Below are positions 1 to 6,999 of a stretch of DNA of 10,470 bases, one piece after another (position 1 is the stretch's first letter; every line of letters starts with the position of its first letter). A program made the translations under genes and the position numbers. Source of the stretch: Gammaproteobacteria bacterium (GTDB lineage: Bacteria; Pseudomonadota; Gammaproteobacteria; UBA5335; SLRW01); assembly GCA_007134115.1 (NCBI GenBank), contig SLLK01000058.1:1-10470 (forward strand), in the 5' to 3' direction. A model generated the notes under the pieces. That model was not told where the DNA came from. It ran no database searches and saw only the letters and a program-made list of their open reading frames with translations.

Positions 1-1818
1 CGCCGTGATGACGGTGCCGTGCGCTGGCTTTCCAGTCATGGTCGTATTACGCGGGACGATCAGGGGCGGCCCATGCGCTGGGCAGGCATGGACTGGGATG
101 TGACCGAACGGCGTGAAGCCGAAGAACAGCTGAGGCTGTGGGCCGAGGTATTTCGTACCACCAGCGAGGCCGTGGCTATCGCCGACGAGAGCGTTCGCAT
201 CGTGGAAGTGAATGCGGCATTCGAACGGTTGACGGGTTACTCGCGCGAGCAGGCGCTGGGTCGCGGTCTGGATCTGCTCGACTCCGCTTACCATGATGAG
301 GCCTTCTACGCGGCCCTGCGCGAGCAGGTGCGTCGCCATGATCACTGGCAGGGCGAAATCTGGCATCGTCGACGTGACGGTACGCTGCATCCGGACTGGA
401 TGGTCATCAATACGGTGCGCAATGACGCGGGCAACATCTCCCACTACATCGTGGTGTTCTCGGATATCAGCAATCTCAAGGAGAGCGAGCGCCGTATCGA
501 GCGTCTGGCGCGTTTCGATGAACTGACGGGGCTGCCTAATCGAGCCGAGTTCATGGCGCGCCTGGAGCGGGCGCTGGCCGCCCGGGGTGAACAGGAAAAG
601 CAGATCGCTGCCCTGTTTATGCTTAATCTGGACGGATTTGCCAGAATCAACCAGAGCTTCGGCCACGAGGCGGGTGACCGGCTGCTGCGGTCGGTGAGTG
701 AACGCCTGCGTCGCGCGCATCCGGCGCTGGCTTGCGCAGGCCGCCTGAGCGGTGATGGTTTTGCCGCCTTTGCAGCACCGCTGGATGATTCCGATGGTAT
801 CACCGAGATGGCCAACGCCTTGCTCGGTGCCTTGCATGAGCCCTTTTTTATCGGCGGTCAGCCGGTGCATGTAGGCGCCAGTCTGGGTATCAGTCTGGCG
901 CCCACCGATGGGGAAACCGCGCGCCAATTACAGCAGGCTGCCGACAGCGCGCTGACCGATATGAAGAAATCCGGGCGCGGCAGTTACCGCTACCATACCG
1001 CAGACATTTCCAACCGTGTGCGCGAGTCGCTGGCGCTGGAAGAAGACCTGCGCGTCGCGCTGCGCGAGGATCAGTTGCGGTTGCATTTTCAGCCGCAGGT
1101 CTCGCTGCAAAGCGGCGAAGTGAATGGCCTGGAGGCGCTGGTACGGTGGCAGCATCCAGAGCGGGGTCTGCTGCAGCCGGCCGCCTTTATTCCCCTCGCC
1201 GAACGGGCGGGGCTGATCGGTGCAGTGGGCGCATGGGTGTTGCGTGCGGCGGCGCAGGAAATGGTCAGTGGCGTGCTTGCCGCCTGGCCGAAGCTGCGGG
1301 TGGCGGTGAATCTGTCCGGCGTTGAGGTGGAAAGTGCCGAGCTTGCCACTCAAGTGGCGAGCATTCTGGAGCAAACCGGCTGTCCCGGTGAACGGCTGGA
1401 ACTGGAACTGACTGAAACCCTGCTCATGCGCGATCCCGAGCGTACCGCTCGCACCTTTGCCCGGCTCAAGCGGCAGGGGGTGCAGATTGCTATCGATGAT
1501 TTTGGCACCGGTTACTCCTCGCTGAGTTATCTGCAGCGTTTTCCGCTGGATCGCCTCAAGATCGACCGTGCCTTCGTGGCGGATATTCCCGGGCGGGCGC
1601 AGGGCGAGGCCATCGCCCGGACAATTGTGGCTCTGGCGCACGGCCTGGGGCTGCGGGTGACTGCGGAGGGGGTGGAAGCCGAGTCGCAATTGAACCGGCT
1701 GCGCGAATTCGGCTGTGATGAAGCGCAGGGCTTCCTGTTCAGTGCCGCGGTGCCTGCTGAAGCGCTGGATGCGGTGCTCAGCGAGATCAGCTCTGCCTGG
1801 CAGACTTTGGCGGGATAG
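1..1818 (+). CDS. PAS-GGDEF-EAL cyclic-di-GMP phosphodiesterase, 5' end cut by window
   Basis: The reading frame is open from base 1, so the true start lies outside the window; 605 residues are visible. Numbering from base 1, residues 1-40 are the end of a PAS/PAC domain (ending DVTERREAEEQ), about 45-160 a second PAS domain, about 165-330 a GGDEF domain and about 345-590 an EAL domain. The EAL domain keeps every residue needed to hydrolyse c-di-GMP to pGpG: E378 (EAL), N437, E469, D499 and D500 (DDFGTG), K520 and E556, with spacing matching RocR. The GGDEF domain is degenerate: the signature reads SGDGF (residues 250-254), and the first metal-binding Asp of the usual LDLD motif is Asn (LNLD). 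It is therefore probably not a cyclase, though it could still bind GTP and tune the EAL domain. The PAS domains probably sense a small ligand, redox state or light. No transmembrane segment is visible; one could lie in the missing N-terminus. Family certain; net phosphodiesterase activity inferred. Confidence 0.95.
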   Translation, partial: RRDDGAVRWLSSHGRITRDDQGRPMRWAGMDWDVTERREAEEQLRLWAEVFRTTSEAVAIADESVRIVEVNAAFERLTGYSREQALGRGLDLLDSAYHDEAFYAALREQVRRHDHWQGEIWHRRRDGTLHPDWMVINTVRNDAGNISHYIVVFSDISNLKESERRIERLARFDELTGLPNRAEFMARLERALAARGEQEKQIAALFMLNLDGFARINQSFGHEAGDRLLRSVSERLRRAHPALACAGRLSGDGFAAFAAPLDDSDGITEMANALLGALHEPFFIGGQPVHVGASLGISLAPTDGETARQLQQAADSALTDMKKSGRGSYRYHTADISNRVRESLALEEDLRVALREDQLRLHFQPQVSLQSGEVNGLEALVRWQHPERGLLQPAAFIPLAERAGLIGAVGAWVLRAAAQEMVSGVLAAWPKLRVAVNLSGVEVESAELATQVASILEQTGCPGERLELELTETLLMRDPERTARTFARLKRQGVQIAIDDFGTGYSSLSYLQRFPLDRLKIDRAFVADIPGRAQGEAIARTIVALAHGLGLRVTAEGVEAESQLNRLREFGCDEAQGFLFSAAVPAEALDAVLSEISSAWQTLAG

Positions 1819-1833
1819 ACCTGCCACGATGTT

Positions 1834-1852
1834 CGCCTGATTGGGTCAGGCG
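1834..1852 (+). other. Short perfect hairpin between the EAL gene and the PLP enzyme gene
   Basis: CGCCTGA pairs perfectly with TCAGGCG around a five-base loop (TTGGG), giving a 7-bp stem 15 bases after the stop codon of the phosphodiesterase gene. No T-run follows, so this is not a classical intrinsic terminator. It could be a weak terminator or an mRNA-end stabiliser. Just after it, CGGGTGA occurs twice in tandem (1853-1866). Confidence 0.4.
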
Positions 1853-1880
1853 CGGGTGACGGGTGATTCGCTACTTGCAT

Positions 1881-1886
1881 GGGAGG
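1881..1886 (+). promoter_or_regulatory. Ribosome binding site setting the PLP enzyme start
   Basis: GGGAGG sits four bases before the ATG at 1891. The in-frame ATG at 1879 overlaps this site and has no comparable site of its own, so 1891 is preferred. Confidence 0.65.
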
Positions 1887-1890
1887 TTTT

Positions 1891-3336
1891 ATGGCGCCTT
1901 TGCCTGCCCGGGGCCTGGATCGTGCGACGATCCTGAGCCGCCTCGCGGATTATCGCCAGGACAATCTGGATACCCATGGTGGCCGTACGTGGGCCTATGT
2001 CTACGATCATGGCAAGGAGGCCACCGACGCTATTGCGGCGGAAGCCTACTTTGCCTGCCTGCACGAGAACGGACTGGACCCCACAGTTTTCCCGAGCGTG
2101 TTGCACCTGGAGAATGAACTGATCGGCATCGCCGCCGCGCATCTGGGTGGAGATCGCGCCACCGTAGGCAACTTCACATCAGGCGGCACCGAAAGCTGCA
2201 TGCTGGCGGTCAAGGCGGCCCGTGATTTCGCCAGGGCGGAACGCGGCATCGCGCAGCCCGAACTGGTGCTGCCCGAGACCGCGCATGCGGCCTTTCACAA
2301 GGCCGCGCACTACTTCGATATGTCCGTGGTCGCGGTGCCTGTCGATCCCGACACTTTCCGGGTCCGCCCTGAACGTGTGGCCGAGGCCATCAATGCACAC
2401 ACGGCACTGGTGGTCGCTTCCGCGCCCGGCTATGCGCACGGCGTGGTCGATCCGATTCCCGAGATCGCGGCGGTCTGCGCTGAGCGCAATGTACTGCTGC
2501 ACGTGGACGCCTGCGTGGGCGGCTGGATGTTGCCGTACTTGCGCCGTCTGGGCGTCAGTATGCCGGACTTCGATTTTTCCGTGCCCGGCGTGACCTCCAT
2601 GTCCATGGACCTGCACAAGTTCGCCTATACGCCCAAGGGCGCCTCACTGGTGCTCTACCGGGACGCCGCGCTGCGCCGTCACCAGCTCTACGCGTGTGCC
2701 TCGTGGGCCGGCTACACCGTCATCAATGCCACCATACAATCGACCAAGTCCGCCGGTCCCCTGGCCGGAGCCTGGGCCACGCTGCATCACCTGGGTGACG
2801 ACGGGTACCTGGCGCTGGCGCGTGACACCCTGGACGCGACGCAGCGACTGCTTGAGGGTGTGGCGGCGATTCCCGGGCTGCGCATTCTGGGCCAGCCGGA
2901 AATGAGCCTGTTCAGCTTTACCGCCGATGGGTTCAGCGTCTTCCCCATAGTCGATGAGATGAAAACGCGCGGCTGGTATGTGCAGCCGCAGCTGGCTTTT
3001 GGCTGCTCGCCGGAGAATATTCACCTGACCGTCACCGCCATTTCCGCGCAGCGCGTGGAGGCCATGCTCGCAGATTTGCGCGAGTGCACGGCGATCGCGC
3101 AAGCGCAGCCGCGTGATCCGCAACGCGAGGAACTGTTGGCCCATCTCGGTCAACTCGACCCCGGCGATTTCACCCCCGAGCTGTATGCGCAAATGCTGGG
3201 TATGGCCGGGCTGGACGGGCAGGCGTTGCCTGCGCGCATGGCCGACATCAATGCCATCATGAACGTGCTGCCGCCCGCCCTGCGCGAGCAACTGCTGGTG
3301 GCTTTTCTCAACGACCTGTATCGCCCGCCGCAGTAG
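1891..3336 (+). CDS. PLP-dependent lyase/decarboxylase, sphingosine-1-phosphate lyase-like
   Basis: A 481-residue fold-type I PLP enzyme of the group II decarboxylase/S1P lyase family. Landmarks in order: the cofactor phosphate loop TSGGTES; H136 in AAFHKA, which should stack on the PLP ring; D206 in HVDACVGGW, which should contact the pyridine nitrogen; and K243 in SMDLHKFAYTPKGAS, the Schiff-base lysine. The stretch after the lysine (KGASLVLY, then a TKSAGPLAG segment and LGDDGY) follows the order seen in S1P lyases. Residues 406-481 form a tail ending FLNDLYRPPQ, which resembles the C-terminal tail of eukaryotic S1P lyase. No membrane anchor is present, so the enzyme is probably cytosolic. 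S1P lyases cleave phosphorylated sphingoid bases to phosphoethanolamine and a long-chain aldehyde; the true substrate here is unknown, and amino-acid decarboxylation (Glu, Tyr or Asp type) is the main alternative. An in-frame ATG at 1879 would add four residues. The 3' end overlaps the convergent MFS gene by 29 bp. Confidence 0.9.
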   Translation: MAPLPARGLDRATILSRLADYRQDNLDTHGGRTWAYVYDHGKEATDAIAAEAYFACLHENGLDPTVFPSVLHLENELIGIAAAHLGGDRATVGNFTSGGTESCMLAVKAARDFARAERGIAQPELVLPETAHAAFHKAAHYFDMSVVAVPVDPDTFRVRPERVAEAINAHTALVVASAPGYAHGVVDPIPEIAAVCAERNVLLHVDACVGGWMLPYLRRLGVSMPDFDFSVPGVTSMSMDLHKFAYTPKGASLVLYRDAALRRHQLYACASWAGYTVINATIQSTKSAGPLAGAWATLHHLGDDGYLALARDTLDATQRLLEGVAAIPGLRILGQPEMSLFSFTADGFSVFPIVDEMKTRGWYVQPQLAFGCSPENIHLTVTAISAQRVEAMLADLRECTAIAQAQPRDPQREELLAHLGQLDPGDFTPELYAQMLGMAGLDGQALPARMADINAIMNVLPPALREQLLVAFLNDLYRPPQ

Positions 3337-4507
3337 GGGGTGCTCCGTCGCGGGGCGGGGGTGCGGCCAGCGCGAGCAGCGCCGCCACCACGGTCGCCGT
3401 AGCCAGCATGCCGCCGATGGTGGCGACTGCCCAGCCGCGATCCAGCAGCCACCCCAGCAACACCGGCGCCACCGCGGTGGATACCACCATCGCCGCCTGG
3501 GCAACTGCCCGGATGGCGCCCAGGTACCGCGTGCCGTAGCGTTCCGGCCAGATCGCGCCGCTGGCGGTGGCCACGCCGCCCACCGTCATGCCGGTCAGAG
3601 CGAGGTAGACAAAAGCGGCCCACACGGGAGGTACTGCAGCCAGTACCGTCAGGCCGGCCGCCATGGGGATCAGCGCCAGGGCCAGGCCACGGTGTGCGCC
3701 GATGCGATCAACCAGCGGGCCGGCCACCCCCAGCGCCAGCAGGTGCCCGGCAGCAAATCCGGTAAACGCTGTGGCAACCAGCTCCAGCGGCCAGTCTCTG
3801 GCCTGTGCCAGGGCGGCTTGATGGAAAAGCACTGCAGTGACCACAAAGGGCGCGGCCAGAACGGCCGGCAACAGCATATACAGGCCGGGGTCGCGTAACG
3901 CCTCGCGACGCGTGAAATGACGCGGCCCCGAGGGCGTGGCCACACTGCTGCTGTGCACCGGCGCGCCGCTGCGCCGGGCGAGCGCGAGCAGTGAGGGCAG
4001 CACGACCAGGATCAGCAAGGCCGCCGCTACCAGCCACGGCGCGCGCCAGCCGGCAAGACCGAGCAGCACCAGCGCCGCCAGCGGCAGGCAGGCCTCGGCC
4101 AGCGGGATACCGGTGGCGGTAATAGCGATGGCCTTGCCGCGATTGACGCTGAAGTAGCGTCCCGCCGTGGTCATGGCCAGATGGGCAATGAGTCCCTGAC
4201 CGCCAAAGCGGATCAGCACAAAGCCCAGCGTCAGCACGGCTGCGTGCGGCGCCAGGCCAATAGTGAGGCAGCCCAGCGCCAGCAACAGCACCGCTACCGT
4301 CGCCACGCGCTCCAGTGGCCAGCGGTCGGCCCAGGTACCGGCGCGCAGTAACAGGGCGGCGGAAAATACTGTGGCCAGGCTGTACAGCGTGCCGTAGGCG
4401 GTGTGCGAAAGCCCGAAGGCGGCGCGGATCTCGCCGCCGAACACGGCAATAAAGAAGGTCTGCCCGAAGCCGGACGTCGCCATCGCCAGCACGCCGAAGG
4501 CCAGCAC
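3308..4507 (-). CDS. Major facilitator superfamily (MFS) transporter
   Basis: A hydrophobic protein of 399 residues from the GTG at 4507, with about 12 transmembrane helices and a polar central loop near residues 185-205, as expected for an inner-membrane MFS carrier. The MFS signature loop between helices 2 and 3 is visible as G57-xxx-D61-R62-xxx-E66-R67, and a related GPLVDRIGAHR motif lies between helices 8 and 9. The substrate cannot be read from sequence. The start is doubtful: the GTG at 4507 has no Shine-Dalgarno and would begin directly in helix 1, while the frame stays open upstream to a stop near 4561. An AAGGA at 4555-4551 precedes in-frame CTG (4546) and ATC (4543), either of which could be a rare start giving 12-13 extra residues. 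It lies 67 nt downstream of the AbgT gene on the same strand with no obvious terminator between, so co-transcription is plausible. Confidence 0.9.
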   Translation of the reverse strand: MLAFGVLAMATSGFGQTFFIAVFGGEIRAAFGLSHTAYGTLYSLATVFSAALLLRAGTWADRWPLERVATVAVLLLALGCLTIGLAPHAAVLTLGFVLIRFGGQGLIAHLAMTTAGRYFSVNRGKAIAITATGIPLAEACLPLAALVLLGLAGWRAPWLVAAALLILVVLPSLLALARRSGAPVHSSSVATPSGPRHFTRREALRDPGLYMLLPAVLAAPFVVTAVLFHQAALAQARDWPLELVATAFTGFAAGHLLALGVAGPLVDRIGAHRGLALALIPMAAGLTVLAAVPPVWAAFVYLALTGMTVGGVATASGAIWPERYGTRYLGAIRAVAQAAMVVSTAVAPVLLGWLLDRGWAVATIGGMLATATVVAALLALAAPPPRDGAPPTAAGDTGR

Positions 4508-4574
4508 GTGACGGTTGGACCATAAGGGGCGCGACGAATAGATCAGCGTTTCCTTGAAGGTTTAATTGCGTGAA

Positions 4575-6110
4575 TCACGGGCTCCAGGTATACGCCGACT
4601 GCAGGCCCAGCGGCAGCCCCAGCGCCCAGTAACCCAGCAAGAGCAGCGTCCAGGCGATCAGGAATGCGACCGAGTACGGCAGCATCAGGCTGATCAGGGT
4701 GCCGATGCCGGCGCCACTGTAATACCGCTTGCAGTACACCACCACCAGCGGGAAGTAGGGCATCAGGGGGGTGATGATGTTGGTGGCCGAATCACCTACC
4801 CGGTAGGCTGCCTGGGTGAGTTCGGGCGCGATGCCCAGCCCCATCAGCATGGGCACCAGGATGGGCGCCAGCAGCGCCCACTTGGCCGAGGCTGAACCGA
4901 TGAACAGATTGGCCAGGCCGGTGAGCAGGATCACGCCGACGATGGTGACCTGCGCCGGCAGGTCCAGCGCGCGCAGACCCTCGGCGCCGTAGACCGCCAC
5001 CAGCAGGCCCAGGTTGGAACGGGCAAAGGCATCAATGAACAGCGCGGCGAAGAAGGCCAGCACGATGTAGTAGCCCATGCCCGACATGGCCCGGCTCATG
5101 CCGTCCACCACGTCGCGATGACCGGCAATGGTGCCGGCAAGATAGCCGTAGACCAGTCCCGGGATCAGAAACAGCAGGAAGATCAGGGGCACAATGGATT
5201 GCATCAGCGGCGCGTCGAAGGATGTGATCTCGCCATCCGGTGCGCGCAAGGCTGAATCGGCAGGCAGCATGGCGACCACCAGCAACGCCATGCCCACGCC
5301 GGCGGCCGCCGCGGCGCCGCACAGACCGCGCTTCTCCAGTGCTGAAAGTGCTTCCATGCGCGGCGCCTCATCGGCGCCGTCACCGTCCACCGGGGTGTCG
5401 CGCAGGCGCGGTTCTATGATGCGTTCGGTGATGTACCAGCCCAGCGGTACGATCAGCAGGCAGGACACCGCAGTGAACCCGAGGTTGGCCAGCGGGTTGA
5501 CCTGCAGGGTGTTGTCCATGATGCGCCCGGCCTCCTGGGTAATGCCCTGTAGCAGCGGATCGATGGCAGTGGGCAGAAAACCGGCGCTGAAGCCGCCGGA
5601 TACACCGGCGAAAGCGGCGGCTATGCCGGCCAGTGGATGCCGTCCGGCAGCCATAAAAATGACTGCCCCAAGCGGAATCACAACCACGTAACCGGCGTCG
5701 GCGGCGATGTGGCTGAGGACGCCGACCAGCACCACCCCGGGCGCCAGCCAGCGCCCCGACGAGCCGGCCAGCAGGTGGCGCAGGGTGGCGCGCACCAGCC
5801 CGGTATGTTCGGCCACGCCCACGCCGAGCATGGCGACCAGCACGACCCCGAGCGGATGGAAGGTGATGAACGTTTCCACCATCCCGGCCAGAAACGCCGC
5901 CAGATTCTCGCCGGTAAGCTGATTGACCACACGCAACGGTTCGTCCGTGCGCGGGTCGGCGAGACCGAAACTCAACTGCGCGAGCACGGCGGACAGCGCC
6001 CAGGTGATCAGCAACAGGAAGAAGAACAGGATCGCGGGGTCGGGCAGGCGGTTGCCGCCACGCTCGATGGAGGCAAGGATGCGCTCTATACGGCCACCGT
6101 TGTTGTTCAT
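4575..6110 (-). CDS. AbgT-family transporter (p-aminobenzoyl-glutamate / antimetabolite type)
   Basis: A 511-residue inner-membrane protein, close to the usual family length (about 510). It has a short polar N-terminus, a first helix near residues 27-45, many further hydrophobic segments, and a hydrophilic loop at about 230-262. Residues aligning with functional positions of MtrF and YdaH are present with the right spacing: D184 (AIDPLL), W411 (AKWALL), P429 and R437 (AYRVGDS). The family signature DSATNIITPLMPYFP is at 440-454. AbgT imports p-aminobenzoyl-glutamate, a folate breakdown product, while MtrF and YdaH export sulfonamides and p-aminobenzoate; sequence alone does not tell which direction applies. 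No abgA/abgB peptidase genes lie beside it, so it is not a standard abg operon. The ATG at 6110 is chosen because AGGA lies seven bases upstream and the protein then begins MNNNGGR; the open frame back to 6194 has no family resemblance. Confidence 0.93.
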   Translation of the reverse strand: MNNNGGRIERILASIERGGNRLPDPAILFFFLLLITWALSAVLAQLSFGLADPRTDEPLRVVNQLTGENLAAFLAGMVETFITFHPLGVVLVAMLGVGVAEHTGLVRATLRHLLAGSSGRWLAPGVVLVGVLSHIAADAGYVVVIPLGAVIFMAAGRHPLAGIAAAFAGVSGGFSAGFLPTAIDPLLQGITQEAGRIMDNTLQVNPLANLGFTAVSCLLIVPLGWYITERIIEPRLRDTPVDGDGADEAPRMEALSALEKRGLCGAAAAAGVGMALLVVAMLPADSALRAPDGEITSFDAPLMQSIVPLIFLLFLIPGLVYGYLAGTIAGHRDVVDGMSRAMSGMGYYIVLAFFAALFIDAFARSNLGLLVAVYGAEGLRALDLPAQVTIVGVILLTGLANLFIGSASAKWALLAPILVPMLMGLGIAPELTQAAYRVGDSATNIITPLMPYFPLVVVYCKRYYSGAGIGTLISLMLPYSVAFLIAWTLLLLGYWALGLPLGLQSAYTWSP

Positions 6111-6117
6111 GCTGTCA

Positions 6118-6121
6118 TCCT
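6118..6121 (-). promoter_or_regulatory. Ribosome binding site for the AbgT transporter
   Basis: On the minus strand AGGA is followed by a seven-base spacer and the ATG at 6110. This supports 6110 over the longer open frame starting at 6194. Confidence 0.6.
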
Positions 6122-6270
6122 GGTTGATTCGCACACCGCCGGCGTTGCCACCACCTGCGCCGGACAATGCCGAGCCTAAACAGTCCGCGCCCAATAGTGA
6201 AGGAACCGATCAGGGGGGCGACCCTTTGCGCCGCCGCCGCGGTGGGTGTCGGCTGCGTGGCGGGCTGGCG

Positions 6271-6276
6271 TACACT
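6271..6276 (+). promoter_or_regulatory. Possible -10 box for the exonuclease gene
   Basis: TACACT matches the sigma-70 -10 consensus TATAAT at four of six positions and lies 37 bases upstream of the exonuclease start, in the divergent region shared with the AbgT gene. No good -35 hexamer is visible at 16-18 bases upstream, so this is tentative. Confidence 0.25.
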
Positions 6277-6299
6277 GCCCCGGCAACGCTTTTCGGGAC

Positions 6300-6305
6300 G
6301 AGGAG
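6300..6305 (+). promoter_or_regulatory. Ribosome binding site setting the exonuclease GTG start
   Basis: GAGGAG lies seven bases before the GTG at 6313 and four before a tandem GTG at 6310. The spacing favours 6313. The frame is open far upstream, to 5923, but that part is antisense to the AbgT gene. Confidence 0.6.
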
Positions 6306-6312
6306 AACAGTG

Positions 6313-6885
6313 GTGTCCGAACGCACGGAAATTTTTGTCTCCACCGATATTGAAACCGACGGGTTCATTCCCGCCATCAACTCCATGCTGTCGTTCGGTT
6401 CGGTGGCTTTTGACGGCAACGCACAGGTGCTAGACACCTACACGGCCAACCTGCAGACCCTGCCGGAGGGCGAGCAGAACCCGGTCACCATGGAATGGTG
6501 GGAACAGTTTCCCGAGGCGTGGGCGAAGACCCGCGCCAACCCGCGCGCGCCACAGGAGGTGATGCCGGAGTACGCGGCGTGGCTGCGGGCATTGCCCGGC
6601 AAGCCTGTCTTCGTCGCTTACCCCGCGACCTTCGATTTTTCTTTTATCAACTGGTACCTGGCCCGTTTCGCCGGACACAACCCGTTCGGGTTCGCGGCGC
6701 TGGATGTCAAAACCTACGCCATGGCTGTGTTGCAGCGACCCTGGTTTCACGCCACCTCCAGGCAGACGTTGCCCGCGCACTGGTTCGCACCCGATCTTGA
6801 GCATACGCATGTGGCGCTCGACGATGCCATGGAGCAGGGCATGCTGTTCATGAACATGCGGCGGGAACATCTGGCCAATACCTGA
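6313..6885 (+). CDS. DEDDh-family 3'-5' exonuclease (RNase T / DnaQ fold)
   Basis: A small soluble protein of 190 residues that is essentially a stand-alone exonuclease domain. All metal-binding and catalytic residues of the DEDDh group are visible: D12 and E14 in STDIETDG, D108 in ATFDFSF, and H166 with D171 in HVALDDA (the H-x4-D motif). The family removes nucleotides from 3' ends using two divalent metal ions. This protein could act on DNA in repair or proofreading, or on RNA. It lacks the length and layout of a DNA polymerase III epsilon subunit and differs clearly from oligoribonuclease, so no gene symbol is given. The start is GTG, with a tandem GTG codon immediately upstream. It is transcribed divergently from the AbgT gene and is followed after 114 nt by the BFN-PDZ gene on the same strand; a shared transcript is possible but not shown. 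Confidence 0.85.
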   Translation: MSERTEIFVSTDIETDGFIPAINSMLSFGSVAFDGNAQVLDTYTANLQTLPEGEQNPVTMEWWEQFPEAWAKTRANPRAPQEVMPEYAAWLRALPGKPVFVAYPATFDFSFINWYLARFAGHNPFGFAALDVKTYAMAVLQRPWFHATSRQTLPAHWFAPDLEHTHVALDDAMEQGMLFMNMRREHLANT

Positions 6886-6988
6886 AATGCCGGGCACCGG
6901 TCAGTGTTGTCCGGACTGGACCGGAGCGCGGCACTGATGGGATGATCGAAGAACGTGCACAGACCCGCTCCGGTGATCAAGGCCGGAC

Positions 6989-6994
6989 AGGAGG
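6989..6994 (+). promoter_or_regulatory. Strong ribosome binding site for the BFN-PDZ gene
   Basis: A full AGGAGG sits five bases before the ATG at 7000. It rules out the in-frame GTG at 6955, which would also bury the signal peptide behind 15 extra residues. Confidence 0.75.
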
Positions 6995-6999
6995 CCGCA

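Noticed and set aside
928..1827. 299-codon open frame antisense to the EAL gene
   Set aside because: It lies wholly inside a well-supported domain protein, its translation is rich in H, Q, R and P with no recognisable domain, and long antisense frames are common in GC-rich genes.
2644..3504. 286-codon open frame antisense to the PLP enzyme
   Set aside because: Low-complexity Arg/Trp/Gln/His-rich translation, and it spans the convergent junction of two clear genes.
3708..4523. 271-codon minus-strand frame with an ATG at 4523, in a different frame from the MFS gene
   Set aside because: The overlapping frame gives a clean 12-helix MFS protein; this one is Arg/Gly/Ala-rich and has no domain. 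Its ATG is not a start for the MFS frame.
4569..4579. Palindrome CGTGAATCACG across the AbgT stop codon as an operator or terminator
   Set aside because: Only 5-bp arms and partly constrained by coding sequence; no T-run and no second copy seen.
5637..6179. 180-codon plus-strand frame opposite the AbgT gene
   Set aside because: Antisense shadow of a complete AbgT protein with all key residues; translation is rich in Q, H and G.
5923..6312. N-terminal extension of the exonuclease to an ATG at 5923
   Set aside because: The first part is antisense to AbgT and unlike any exonuclease; a GAGGAG site places the start at 6313.
6167..6433. Small 88-codon frame resembling a lipoprotein-like peptide in the divergent region
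   Set aside because: No ribosome binding site, it runs out of frame into the exonuclease gene, and the hydrophobic stretch reflects Ala/Gly/Val codons in GC-rich DNA.
6901..6937. Stem-loop (TCAGTG with CACTGA, inner TCCGG with CCGGA) as a terminator for the exonuclease gene
   Set aside because: The pairings are short, loosely nested and lack a T-run; similar structures are expected by chance in DNA this GC-rich.
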